Assembly: GCF_009905375.1 (NCBI RefSeq)
Contig: NC_133653.1
Span: 88,897,004 to 88,961,003, forward strand
Length of the DNA: 64,000 nucleotides
Direction of reading: 5' to 3'
DNA from: Apium graveolens
Taxonomy: Eukaryota > Streptophyta > Magnoliopsida > Apiales > Apiaceae
Shown: piece by piece, positions 25,758 to 35,589 of the stretch
Layout: each line of letters starts with the position of its first letter
Numbering within the stretch: position 1 is the stretch's first letter
Position numbers and translations under genes: made by a program
Notes under the pieces: model-generated
The model's database searches: none
What the model saw: the letters and a program-made list of their open reading frames with translations, nothing else
Told to the model about the DNA's origin: nothing

Positions 25758-28700
25758 AGAGGGAGAAGAGGGAGGGAGAGGGGGGAGGGGGAGGCTTATA
25801 TGAACTTATACTTGCAGTTTGACCTATAAAAGCTTGTTCAAAGTACAAAGACCCGTGATACTTGTTGCAAACTGTTCTAATACAGAACAACAAGAACTCA
25901 CTGAACATATTCATAGATGGTAGAAATTCAACAGGTTATATATGTATGGAACAGTCTAGTGCATTCTCGATACACAACAAATAAAAGATACAAATAAAAG
26001 CATCTATTTTACAGAGTTCAGAACTACAAGAAAGTAATCAATAAAAGAGCAGTTAACCGAAAGTATTTTAACAGATCTATGGCAGACTATTTGATTGATA
26101 ATCGGAAATATAAACCACACATTAATTCATCACATATTAAAAATTCAGGATGCATGCATGAAGTTGCATATTAAAGAAGTGCAAGAATGTTAAATGACAA
26201 GGATAGAATTACATACTTGAAGGTGCCTCCGGCATCGCTCTTTGTGGTTGGAAAACCTGCTTCTGATCAATCACATTCTGCTGTTGAAGCAAGGTGGCTG
26301 GTGTTTGGAGCCTTTGCTGCATATCACGGTTCAACTGATTTGGCTGCTGTTGCAGACCTAGTGGCTTATGCAATTGTCCAGGCTGTGACTGTATCTGAGA
26401 CATCATCTGCTGTGACTGCTGTTGTGACTGATTTTGGTTTGGCAATAGATTTGACATCATCTGCTGCTGCGATTGTTGTTGTGACTGTTGACCTTGACTC
26501 GGCAACAAATTGGAAATGCTCTGCTGAGATTGCTGGAGTGGAACCTTAGATTGTTGTAGCATGTGTACAGAGTGTTGATTATTCGGCATGACAGAGGTAC
26601 CAGTCTGAGCTCCTAATACTTGATGGTGCTGTTGCTGCTGTTGCTGAAGTCCACCAACACTTCCCTGAGGTCCTATTTGCTGCTGATGCATATGTGGAAG
26701 GTTGTTTGGCAAACCCATCAGCTGTTGCTGTTGATTGGAAAGATTATTTTGTTGACCTAGCATCCGTTGCTGTTGCTGCATGTCAGAAATGCTATTTTGT
26801 TGCCCAATTAGCTGGTTTTGTTGAATATTTGTAGCGTTGGACTGCCCCACAAGATGCTGCTGCTGCTGTTGCTGCTGCTGTGTAGGCAATACTGCTTGTT
26901 GTTGCAATGTCGTTTGCTGTTGATGAATATTTGATGCCTGTTGCTGTCGTTGCCTGAGAGATTGTGGATGTTGCTGAAGCACAGATTGTGTGGATTGCTG
27001 ATTCTGCTGAAGGCTGGAAAGTGGAGAAGACTGCATCATACTAGGTTGCATAACAGATTGCTGAGAAGAATGCAGCTGATTTGACTGCAACAGATTTTGC
27101 TGCTGCTGTAGTTGCTGAAGGTGAGATTGCATCTGGGAGTGTGATATAGCTCCTGACTGGTACTTCTGCTTCAAATGCTGCTGATAAAGACTCTGCTGGG
27201 AAGTTTGGGGTTGCTGTTGCTGTTGAGGAACCCCTTGTTGCCTCCCAGGCTGCATCTGCCTCTGGGAATTTCCAAACATATTTGAAGAAACACCTTGTCC
27301 AATTGAACTTGCTACAGAGTTCTGTACAACCCCAGAGATGTTTGGTATGCTCTGCATGTTGTTATTCTGGTTAACAACATTAGGAATATTATTCTGTGAT
27401 AAATTGCTAACCATGGGCAACGAGGACGTCAAACTAGCAGATCCTTGCATTCCAGCTGAGCTTATATTATTAGCAATATTCTGAGGTAGTAGTTGACCCG
27501 ACTGGGACAAATTAGTTTGTACCGGAACAGGAAGTGGTGGCCCTTGGCTGTTCAGCTGAGATTGCATGTTCTGAGAACCTGTTCACCAAGAGGAGCAAAA
27601 TGGGAAAAAAATGGGCAAAACTCACAAAAGTAAATGCCATGAAAATAAAACTGATGTGCCAACAGTGCACAGAAATAATAGATAACAAATATGCATGAAA
27701 TAATATCACCAGGACAAAAGTTAAAAAAATTGTAGGAACGATGCCGGACAACTAACGGAGTGGCTGAATGGAAACTCATGACCGCCAGCACATAAATCCA
27801 ACGGCACAAAAATTAATGGTTCAATATGTATAGAAACTCAATCTAAATAGAATACGACAAGGTTAAGTATAAACAGTGTAAACTAAATCTAATGGACTAG
27901 GGCCCATAACAGACAAATCTGTAATGAACTAGAACACACAACAAAACCCTAATGAACTAGGGCCAATAATAACTAGACTTATCATGAATAACTTAAATAA
28001 ACATTTAAAAAAACAACTATGTAGCTACACCCCACATAAAACTATAAACTACTTTGATACCCAAGCAATTTATCTAAACTAAATATAATTATTAATATTT
28101 ACCCCAATAAAAATAATAATTCTCTTTCATTTCCACTCAAGGGAGTCTGAACAGAAACCAAATTTGGGAACAATACAGATTATACTTCTCTTAAAAGCCG
28201 TCAAAAATCCTTTGCAGTTCATCATTAGTAACAATTTAATAATGCAATCAGAGGGAGAAAAAATAATAAATTTATTTATGTAATAATGTTTCGATAACAT
28301 AATTCCAGAAATAAACGGAAAATCAAAAACATTTTGATATTCACAAATGTTCTCTCGCACACAAACACACACGCGTTTTTAGATAAAATATAAAATCCTG
28401 GTAATTATAGGAAATAAATTAGTTCTCTACGCATTTAGCCACAGGAGATCAGTTTCATTTATACTGTCATAACACTGCCACATAAGAAGAATTGTGAACT
28501 CCGCTAGTATTTACCATAAAAGAAATTACCAACTTAAGTTTATATACAATTAAAGTCACTTCGTATTACCATTTTTCACAATCTTTTCTGACTGATTTAA
28601 TTAATTCATGAAGATCACATTATATTCGATGCCTTTTAAAATGGAAGGACAAGAAACATATATGGTTAAGTTCCCGATCACACTCAACATACTACTGTGC

Positions 28701-30061
28701 ACACGAGGGAGAAGTTAGAAACATTTCTACTGCAAGGGGCAAGGGATGATAGAAGATCATCGAGAATTTCTGGTAAACTGGTTTAGGATATGATAAGCAT
28801 ATATGCAAAAACATCGTCCCTTGCGATTCTTTTAGAAAGTTTATCATAACACTTATTGAAGGTCTGCCATAAAAAATCATAGTTCCATGGAATTTAACAT
28901 TATTTCCCTCCTCCAAACCATTACTAATGCAACGCACTCCATATAAAGAGTTCTACAATCCCAGTGAAACAAGCAACGCAAAGCAAATGAGCATGTGCAC
29001 GTGCACGTATCTACAGATTAGCACAGACCACTATGTTTACGATCTGAAAGTGCCAAGACTTTAGAAGCTAAAGAGTAACACGAAAACTCTATGCATGATT
29101 ATGCCAAGTTTCAAGCGACAGGCTGTTCTCATTTCCACATGCACATATTCTAACATTAAAATGTACTGTTACAGATTATCTTCAAAATGAGATAAAGAAT
29201 CAAAGATAGAAGCCAAGAAAACATGTATTAGTTAACATAGCTAATTGTGCAGAAGCACATTTACCTGGATCCGGGGGATTCTGCCCATTATTAGAGGAGT
29301 TAGATTGCATAGCATTAGGCATCGGATTTTTTGTTTCCATAGTCAGCATCTTTAATGATATCTTTCTAAGATAATCGGACTGAAATTAATTAATTGCAAA
29401 ATTTCAATAAAAATATTATGACAAAGTAGAAATGCATTCAATAATTAACTTCCTGAAAACTTTAATATGCAGAAGAAAATATGACACAATATGAGAAGAA
29501 AGTAAACGTATTGTAACGCTCATATTAAACACGCAATGCGCAGCTACATAACCTGGCTGGTTGCAGCAGTATAAATTTTCTCTTCAAATCTCACAGCAAT
29601 TTTCTCGAGCTCTTGCAATCCCTCTTGTCCAGAGAATGGAAGATGCCTCTTCAAAGTGTCCATTCTACACATAAATGAATTAATTATTACGTCGACTCAT
29701 GAAACTATATCAATTAATAATATAGGTCTAACAAAACTTTAATCCCTTTACCTTACATAATAAGAATCTAGATTCAAAAGGTCGTAATTATTAATCACAA
29801 CCCTAGAACTGAATAAATTCACTTAATTTATAAGTTAACCAAGATACAATTGTACCTACTTTTTACCTATTTTTTTCCTGACACACATACACGCTACATA
29901 CATAAATAGCCACATAAAACCTTAATTAAGAATCAATTTACATACATCTTGGTGACAATTCGTTGCCGGGAATCAGCTTGCAGCTGACCCCTCCAATCCC
30001 CGCCAGCATCCATAGCTGGTTCCCCACCACTTTGAGTAGGTCTCCAGTTGTTATTATCCAT
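11230..30061 (-). CDS. MED15: Mediator complex subunit 15 (MED15A/NRB4-type), 11 coding exons
   Basis: MED15 is a nuclear Mediator tail subunit that relays activator signals to RNA polymerase II through its KIX domain. Coding exons, minus strand: 30061-29946, 29664-29553, 29379-29265, 27578-26217, 24190-24141, 22596-22522, 22303-20903, 20813-20469, 12595-12395, 12275-12187, 11434-11230. All junctions are GT-AG and phases match, giving 4,071 nt and about 1,356 residues with no internal stop, close to the Arabidopsis protein as I recall it. The KIX domain is at residues about 20-95. Gln-rich tracts fill exons 4 and 7. Exons 8-11 carry conserved blocks such as [26 protein letters not shown] and [13 protein letters not shown]. 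Intron 8 is 7.9 kb because of a gypsy element in the opposite orientation; intron 5 holds a hAT-type MITE. The splice sites around both are intact, so the gene should still be functional. Confidence 0.93.
12596..14457 (-). other. MED15 intron 8, part between exon 9 and the gypsy insertion
   Basis: No coding potential. It holds a patch of dispersed short repeats (13553-13760) and, from about 14030 to 14457, text resembling old LTR sequence (GTTTATAAATACTTGTATCC near 14127), possibly a copia remnant. That last reading is weak. Confidence 0.4.
13553..13760. repeat. Dispersed TTCAGGTACACAAAGT-like repeats
   Basis: Variants of GATAGTTCAGGTACA and GTACACAAAGT recur five to six times in about 200 bp, separated by unrelated A/T-rich sequence. 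No coding function is seen. Confidence 0.5.
14463..14825 (+). repeat. 5' LTR of the Reina-like element
   Basis: Nearly identical to 19639-20007. The first base is A where the 3' LTR has the canonical T of TG; the end is ...CATTGCA. Confidence 0.88.
14829..14840 (+). promoter_or_regulatory. Primer binding site (initiator Met tRNA type)
   Basis: TGGTATCAGAGC, complementary to the 3' end of plant initiator methionine tRNA, lies three bases after the 5' LTR. Confidence 0.88.
14853..16046 (+). pseudogene. gag of the Reina-like element (one stop, then frameshift)
   Basis: Opens at ATG 14853 with a predicted coiled coil ([17 protein letters not shown]). An in-frame TAA at 15225-15227 interrupts it, then the same frame continues through a Gly-rich linker and the retrotransposon gag core: [28 protein letters not shown] and [21 protein letters not shown]. 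It loses frame at about 16040. Gag would form the cytoplasmic virus-like particle and bind element RNA. Confidence 0.85.
16051..18180 (+). pseudogene. zinc knuckle, protease, reverse transcriptase and RNase H of the Reina-like element
   Basis: Starts with [20 protein letters not shown] and a C-x2-C...H-x-C knuckle. The protease site is [11 protein letters not shown]; the usual Asp-Ser-Gly is Asp-Pro-Gly here, so the active site itself is altered. An in-frame TGA lies at 16381-16383. RT follows (16900-17640) with [42 protein letters not shown] and the catalytic [10 protein letters not shown]. After a frameshift near 17720, RNase H reads [14 protein letters not shown] and has TGA stops at 18012-18014 and 18138-18140, both at positions where Arg CGA is expected. 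This polyprotein would copy element RNA into cDNA. Confidence 0.88.
18184..19011 (+). pseudogene. integrase of the Reina-like element
   Basis: The HHCC zinc domain is visible ([13 protein letters not shown] and CQVCQQQK). The DDE catalytic triad residues are present in [18 protein letters not shown] and [12 protein letters not shown]. It is out of frame with the RNase H segment upstream and loses frame again near 18990. Integrase would insert the cDNA and produce the 5-bp duplication seen here. Confidence 0.87.
19038..19631 (+). pseudogene. integrase C-terminus with chromodomain-like end
   Basis: Continues the integrase after a frameshift with [28 protein letters not shown] and [12 protein letters not shown], the conserved C-terminal GPF/Y-type block. 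The last 50 residues, with [17 protein letters not shown], form a chromodomain-like module that targets chromoviruses to particular chromatin. Stop TGA is at 19629-19631, next to a purine-rich tract (GAGGGG) and the 3' LTR. Confidence 0.85.
19639..20007 (+). repeat. 3' LTR of the Reina-like element
   Basis: Begins TGTAATGAACC and ends CATTGCA. Compared with the 5' LTR it has a short extra TTCTTCT-type insertion near 19918. It is followed by target duplication AATTC. Confidence 0.88.
20013..20468 (-). other. MED15 intron 8, part next to exon 8
   Basis: Contains a (TC)n/(TCTA)n tract at about 20090-20120 and no coding signal. Confidence 0.5.
20903..22303 (-). CDS. MED15: MED15 exon 7: second glutamine-rich region
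   Basis: A 1,401-nt exon that begins [15 protein letters not shown] and includes the conserved segment [19 protein letters not shown], then a Gln/Met/Ser-rich stretch and a Pro/Ser/Ala-rich tail ending IERLLKA. The donor is GCG|GTTAGT. A Cys-rich frame on the opposite strand (21648-21980) is a shadow of the CAG repeats. Confidence 0.9.
23417..24067. mobile_element. hAT-type non-autonomous element in MED15 intron 5
   Basis: The left end TAGGGATGGCAA (23417) and right end TTGCCATCCCTA (to 24067) are perfect 12-bp inverted repeats. Flanks TCAGTACT (23409-23416) and TCAGTGCT (24068-24075) match in seven of eight positions, an 8-bp target duplication as in hAT elements. The interior is AT-rich, with repeated TCGGGTTTCGGATCGGGTAT-like blocks near both ends and no transposase. 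Confidence 0.82.
24193..26216 (-). other. MED15 intron 4
   Basis: About 2 kb, AT-rich. It holds an (AC)n(AT)n tract at 25115-25143 and a long GT/GA tract at 25677-25794. Short open frames have no recognisable product. Confidence 0.55.
25677..25794. repeat. (GT)n followed by (GA)n and a polypurine tract
   Basis: About 45 bp of interrupted GT repeats run directly into about 70 bp of pure purine (GA repeats, then GGGAGAAGA-like G/A mix). Such DNA can adopt Z-DNA and triplex forms and is length-unstable. It lies in a MED15 intron. Confidence 0.85.
26217..27578 (-). CDS. MED15: MED15 exon 4: first glutamine-rich region
   Basis: A 1,362-nt exon of about 454 residues dominated by Gln with Ser, Asn, Met and Leu. 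Runs of CAG/CAA codons give up to nine consecutive Gln. Low-complexity Gln-rich segments are typical of Mediator tail proteins. The CAG-rich DNA produces long spurious open frames on the opposite strand. Confidence 0.9.
27579..29264 (-). other. MED15 intron 3
   Basis: About 1.7 kb of AT-rich sequence between the KIX exons and the first Gln-rich exon. No element ends or genes recognised. Confidence 0.5.
29265..30061 (-). CDS. MED15: MED15 exons 1-3: start and KIX domain
   Basis: Start ATG at 30061 reads [13 protein letters not shown]. Exon 1 ends AAGAT|GTATGT and splices to AATGGACAC, restoring [14 protein letters not shown]. Exon 2 adds [16 protein letters not shown] and exon 3 [16 protein letters not shown]. 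Together these form the three-helix KIX fold that binds activator peptides and is the signature of MED15. The linker then becomes rich in Asn, Gln, Ser and Pro. Confidence 0.92.
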
Positions 30062-30720
30062 CAAACCCTAATTTCCACAGCAACCAAACAAGGCATTAAA
30101 ATCAGGTCAAAATCGGAAAAAGTCCAACCAACTCAACAACCATCCCAAATTCACCACTCACCTCAAATCCACAGCACCCGAATCATAAAATCCAATACAA
30201 TTCTCGGTAAAAAATCCAAACTTTCAACCTTATCAACCAAATTCAACAAACCCCAAGTCACAAATTATCCAAAACACCAACAACCCAACTTCAAATTCAA
30301 AAAAAAAAAGAACAAATCTGTACACAAATAACCACATATATCACAACAAATGAATCGAATAAAAAACAATCAACATACACAGCTAAAAACAACCAAATTA
30401 CAGCTACATCAAAATCCACTCACCTCAAATTCAGCTCCAATTCCTTAAATCACACAATTGTCCGAGAACGACCTAATCAATCAAAAAGATGAAGAAATTA
30501 AAGAAACACAATTACACAAACAGCAAAAAAGATCAAAACTTCAATCAATTCAACACAATTTGTACATAAATCTGTGTGTGTGAACAAATGAATTAAATCA
30601 GATATAAAAGAGATAGATGAATGATAAAATAAAAGATTACAGTAAATTATTATAATCGAGAGAGATGAAGATGCCTGGGTCTTCTTGTTGTAAAATGAAG
30701 GTAGCTTTGTTATACATATG
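30062..30720 (-). promoter_or_regulatory. MED15 leader with probable 5'UTR intron
   Basis: On the minus strand GAG|GTGAGT at 30424/30423 is a strong donor, and AAATTAG|GG at about 30068/30067 a possible acceptor, leaving GGTTTG before the ATG. The pyrimidine-rich leader (CTCTCTCG near 30655) fits the start of transcription at about 30680-30700. No convincing TATA box was seen. Confidence 0.4.
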
Positions 30721-30934
30721 TTACACAATTTTCAACCCTGTATTTTAGGGGGTTTTCTGTTAAAACTCTTTAACTGCTCCTGTTCGGTAACTTTCCCAGT
30801 TGACTTCCTTGCTTGCATATTGTTTCATGTAAATGTTGCCTTAATTTGTTCTCATAATTCCAACCAGATTATTAGAGTCTGTTTTACTTTAAATATTCGC
30901 CCTTCTCGTTAGTTGTCCAGTTTTTACCTTTAAC

Positions 30935-31296
30935 CAGTGTGGTAAATTATGGAATTGGTAAAGATCGGTCGAGTTACCGATTTATGATTAATTGAAAATC
31001 GGGGATTAATCGGAAAGATTAATCGGAGTAAAAATTGACTGTATTATAATAGTAAATTATATTTAGTATATTATTATCATTATATTATTTATTTATTAAC
31101 AAATATATATTTATTATATCGTAATTTCTGTAATTATTCATATTTAAATTAATATATTATTTTAATTTAAATAAATAATTATATATACTCCAATAAAGAA
31201 AAAATCGTAAGAATTAATCGAATTTCAAAGATCGAATCGGTCGGATATTTTGTAGGGGGTTGAATCAGGGATTTATCGGGAATTTTTAGAACACTG
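30935..31296. mobile_element. hAT-type MITE upstream of MED15
   Basis: The left end CAGTGTGGTAAATTA and the inverted right end CAGTGTTCTAAAAAT agree over most of 15 bp. Flanks CCTTTAAC (30927-30934) and CTTTTAAC (31297-31304) match in seven of eight positions, an 8-bp duplication. Inverted ATCGG-rich blocks lie inside both ends. No coding sequence. Confidence 0.72.
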
Positions 31297-31304
31297 CTTT
31301 TAAC

Positions 31305-31826
31305 TAATTTATTCACAACATTTATATAATTATATATATATATGTATTTGTAAAATAATAATTTTAATTGTATTCTTAGATTTGTTCACGATTTCATAAT
31401 AAATATATTAACACACACACATATATATATATTCATTATTATTTTAACTGGACACCTTTAAAAAAAGATAAAATAATTGATTGAACGATATAATTTTATT
31501 AATATTTTCATATGTTTTTAAAAAGAAATTATTTTGGTCAGTAGTCACATTGTCATTTTGAATTTTGTTTTATCCCGTATCAATAATTAACATTATTGTA
31601 TTTTAATCTAAAAATTTGATGATAGTTTTTCTAAAGTCCCGATCAATTATATAATTTTGTTTCAACACGGGTAAATATTATACATAATTTTATTTAAGTT
31701 GATCAAATTATATTTTGGTTTGTTTTAGTTTGGAACCATTGTATAATATTTTAATAGGCCGGATGAATAGTTCAAAATGTTCATATCTCGAGAAAACGGA
31801 TGAGAGGAGAACTACTAGATTATTGT
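31305..31826. other. AT-rich spacer left of the Tat-lineage element
   Basis: No gene or clear element. Before the insertion this joined directly to 54914 and onward. Confidence 0.5.
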
Positions 31827-31831
31827 ACAAG

Positions 31832-32280
31832 TGTTACTCCCAGATTCCTTCGGATTGATGAACAGGCTCCGGCCTCCGTGAAGGTAGCTTCGACTTAGAC
31901 TTGAAAGCGAAGAGAATGTGAGGGTTTGTACCCCCGATTCATCTCCGGTGTGAGAATAAGAATCTGGTTGTAAAGTGGGTAGAAAATACAAGAAAAGTAG
32001 AGTATTTTTAGAGAAAATGTGTGTATATCTTTTGTCTTACTTTTCAAGGGATTTTATACCCAATTTTGTCATGAATGCCCATCCGTTACTCATAATTAAG
32101 GAGGGAGTGAAAAGGGGGCGTTATGTGCCTTCTATATTCCAACGTTCGGGGAGAAAGATGGGCCTCGGCCTGAGGTTCTCCGTGGACCTTCGGCTAATGG
32201 GCATGGTGGACCTTCGGCCTAATAGTTCAATCGTCTGATGGGCCTTCATTCAGTGGGCCTTATTGGGCCTATAGCCAACA
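31832..32280 (-). repeat. 3' LTR of the Tat-lineage element
   Basis: TG...CA bounded. It pairs with 54460-54908 and is flanked by ACAAG on its outer side. Open frames across it are chance. Confidence 0.9.
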
Positions 32281-32557
32281 TGTCCCTGTCCTTCAGCTGG
32301 GCCTTCGGGGGCGGGCCGATGGACATTAATTCTGGCCCATATTGGGGCGAAGAAACCCTAGGGTGACTGCTTCAGTTTCGCCTTGATCTTCGTTCGTACA
32401 CGTGGCAAGCTTGTGGGAACTTGTGGTGCATTAAAGTGACAACTGTTGGCACGTCGTTCCATGGCTCAATCTCAGTCGTTGAATCTCAACCGTTTTAATC
32501 TGGGACGTCCGTTTTAAACCCCCCCAAACGTCGCCCTTTTAATATCGTTTTGGGCGA

Positions 32558-33245
32558 CTATATAAGAGTCATTGTGCATTTCTTTTCCTTTTTATCACTT
32601 TCAGTTTCTCTCCACAACAACAATCGTCGTCAAGTTCTCAAGTCACGGGCAACAACAACTCAACTTTTCCAGATCACCCCATTTCAATCCAGGAGCATCT
32701 TCAAATTAGTAAGTCCCTTTTTTTCTCAGTGTTCCTTACATTTTCATGCAAGTTTTTGAGTTTTTACGGATTTTGCATGCAAGTCCAGTGGTTGTTTTCC
32801 GGGGCTTTTAGGTGTGTCTTGTTGTTGTGTTTTGTTGTTGTGTTTTGGGGACTTTTGGTTTATGGGGCATTCCTGGGTAGGTAATAGGAGTTTTCTGGGT
32901 TTTGTTAGTTTTAGGGGCGCCCCATGGGTTTAAAGATGGCTTGCGAGGCGTTTTTTAGCCAAGAACTCTCTTCGGGGGTTCTTGGCTTAAGAACGTCCTT
33001 CGGGAGCCGAACTAGGGTGCAGATGTGCCGTTTGGAGTTTAAAGAAGGCGGGTGAAGGGTTTTTAGGGGCAAGAACTTCCTTCGGGAGACTTGCCTTTTC
33101 GGAACATCCTTCGGGAGACGACTCCAAATTCTTATTTTGTTCGCTCGGTTCTAGGACATGTACTTGGCCATTTATCTTTTTCGTTTTTCTTTTGTCTTGT
33201 CCCGAGTACATGGACTAATGTCTCTCTGTTTCCGAATACAGGGAC
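32558..33245 (+). promoter_or_regulatory. Promoter and leader intron of the Tat antisense gene
   Basis: CTATATAAG (32558-32566) is a good TATA box on the plus strand. About 140 bp downstream is a GTAAGT donor (about 32708), and ...CCGAATACAG at 33241 is an acceptor placing GGAC before the ATG at 33246. The leader is pyrimidine-rich. The sequence signals are visible; activity is inferred. Confidence 0.5.
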
Positions 33246-35170
33246 ATGGATCGAGCGAATCGCCCTCCAGAGACTTGGGACCCAAGGTCGGGCACTTTGG
33301 CAGGAACATCTTTCATTCGCCCAGAGAGAACGGGTCGGGATCTCTTCGGATCTGCAGCAAATTATCCGGCAGCGAACAACTGGTCGGAGCTGTCGAAGAA
33401 GAGGATAATTCAGATGTATTCTGATTTCTTCATCCCTCGGAACTTCTTCTGGCTCTACGCCCCCAAGGAAAATGAGCGAATTTACGATACGCCTGGAGTG
33501 CCGGAGGGGTACGGCGACTGCGATGTCGGGATTTCGGAGGCGGCGTTCAAGTGCAGCTTCCGAGTGCCGACACTGAAGATAGTAAAGCATCTCTTCAAAC
33601 AAATGAGGATCACTCTGGGGTAGATGGACCCCAATGGGTTCATCCATATCAACTGCTTCCAGAATAGGTGCCTCCACGCAGGAGTCACTCCCACTCCGAG
33701 GCTATTCTGGTGGCATTATGACTTCAGAAAGAACTTGAAGAGCCCAGGTTTTTACACCATCGCTCATCGGGCTGGCCAGGCAGATTGGATGACTACTAAC
33801 TCCAGCAACAAGAACACCCACACTCACTGGTGTTTCGTGAGTGGGAGGATGTAGGCCTCAATGTCCGTCTGGCGGGATGTGAATCCTTCGCTACTCATCG
33901 CCCCGAGTTTAACAGAGAGGGAGAAGGAGGACTACGCGGCCCTGGTAGATGTCTGCGTGAGCAAGCTGGTCCCGAAGAATTTCGGGACAGAGACTGGCTG
34001 CTAAGTTTATGGGGTGAGGGTAATAAACTTCTCCTTCATTTATCTAGTTTGCTTTTATTATTTGTGTAGTAGCTTTCTTCCATTCATTCATACTTTTCTT
34101 CATTTTGTCTTCTCTATCGTCTGACGTATTTTGCCTTATTTTTGTTTCAGTGTCTTCTAAAGAGGCCCTGATTGAAAGGAAGAAGGCCAGGGCGGCCGAG
34201 AAGAGGGCCGCAGAGGAGGCAACGAAGAAGAAGGCTGTTGAAGGAAGGGCCACACCGAATCCTTTGGAGGAGACGGAGGAGAGGCCCGAGGCTGAGAGGG
34301 TCTCGCCGCTTCTCCAGGCCCCGGCTGCTTCCGAGGAGGATGAGCCGGAGATTGTGAGGGAGGGGAACCCCTCTAAGAGGACCCGTAGCCGGGAGGGGGT
34401 CGTTCAGTCCTATCTCCCCGGATAGGGTGTGCTGACGTCCGACCACACTGTCTCCCGGCGAGGCAGTCTACAAAGGAAGTGACTTCGGATTTGTGCCACG
34501 GTACCTTATCTTTATCATTCGGTACCTTTCTCTTTCCTCGTGTGATGCTTTTGCCTTGTCTTTTGTGCAGGCTGCCCCTTGGGCTGCGGCCGTGGAAGAC
34601 AAAGTTCGGGACATGGAAACTCGGATGGACAAGGTGAAGGAGCTGGAGAAGAGGGCCACGGAGGCCGAGGAGGAACTCAAAATGGTGAAAACCCAGAACG
34701 AGGTCCTGGACGGCCAGGCCACCTTGCTGAAAGGAGATAGGGGCAAGCTGGAGGAGGCCCTCGAGAAGGCGAACCAGAGGATCTCCCACCAGAACGTCCA
34801 GCTGAAGAAGTCCCGCAAGGAGCTTCAGAAGAAGCAGAAACAGCTGGACCCGACGGAAGAGCACTACTTCCAGTTCGGCGTTGACTATGTTCTGGAGAAG
34901 GCTCATAGCCTTAACTAGGATTATAAGCAGCTGCTGGACGAAAGCCTGGAGAATCCTATCGGCCGGCCAGCAGTTGAAGCCCCTCATGTCTCCTACGGCG
35001 AAGACGAAGAGCTCTCGGATGAAGACCCCCAGACCTAAGCCTCCGGCACTGAAGTGCTTGATATGACTGAAGATGATCTTGTGGCGAAGTTTGCCGTTGG
35101 TGTTTCCATGGTCATACCGAACTCTTACAGCGGCTTCCTTCGTTCATCTTCTTTACTTGTAATTTCATTT
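33246..35170 (+). pseudogene. Antisense extra ORF of the Tat element (gypsy-type transposon domain plus coiled coil)
   Basis: Plus-strand gene of at least three exons: 33246-34013, 34151 to about 34490, and 34571 to about 35170, with acceptors TTTGTTTCAG and TTTTGTGCAG. The first exon encodes a globular region with RIIQMYSDFFIPRNFFWLY, LFKQMRITLG, MDPNGFIHINCFQNRCLHAG and TPRLFWWHYDF, resembling the plant 'putative gypsy type transposon' domain. The later exons are Lys/Glu-rich with a long coiled coil (MDKVKELEKRATEAEEELKM and on) and end in an acidic block YGEDEELSDED. Extra ORFs between integrase and 3' LTR, in either orientation, are known from Tat-lineage elements; their function is unknown. 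In-frame stops occur at 33621, 33852, 34002, 34423, 34480, 34916 and 35036, yet the protein pattern continues past each. Confidence 0.7.
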
Positions 35171-35288
35171 TTTGTAATTAATACTCCTGCCTTCGAGCTT
35201 TTGTAATTTAACTAGTCTTCGGGCTTTTATATTTTAATGCATCTTTCTTCTTTTGTCAGCATTGTTCCTTTTATTTTAACCATGTATT

Positions 35289-35546
35289 CGGCCTTATTCA
35301 TTTGCCATAACGATTTCAATAAGACGAATTGTATCTTCGGCTTTATTTGCCTTAATAGTTTTAATAAACCGAATTGTATCTTCGGCTTATTCACCTTAAC
35401 AATTTTAATAAAACGGTTGTATCTTCGGCTTATTCGCCTTAATAATTTTAATACCGAATTGTATCTTCGGCTTATTCTTCTTAACAATTTTAATAAAACG
35501 AATCACATCTTCGGCTTTATTTATTCGCCTTAGCAATTTTAATGCC
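35289..35546 (+). repeat. Six tandem copies of a 42-49-bp unit in the Tat 3' region
   Basis: Each copy starts CGGC(C/T)TTAT, runs through TTAA(C/T)(A/T)ATTTTAATA and ends near ATCTT. The last copy is longer. Tandem repeats in the 3' untranslated part of Tat/Ogre-type elements are a known source of satellite DNA. Confidence 0.82.
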
Positions 35547-35589
35547 TTACTACCCCTTATGGCCCCGAGTGTTAAAGGTTGAAGGTGAG

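Noticed and set aside
26187..26549. 120-codon plus-strand frame over MED15 exon 4
   Set aside because: Antisense shadow of the Gln-rich exon, with no protein pattern of its own.
29963..30331. 122-codon plus-strand frame opposite the MED15 start
   Set aside because: Covers exon 1 in antisense and the leader intron; composition is simple Pro/Ser/Thr/Lys and no domain is seen.
33132..33677. 181-codon minus-strand frame, sense to the Tat element
   Set aside because: Overlaps the plus-strand extra ORF, which has the family pattern and splice signals; the minus frame shows no recognisable motif.
34373..34987. 204-codon minus-strand frame in the Tat element
   Set aside because: Opposite strand of the Lys/Glu coiled coil, giving Leu-rich nonsense.
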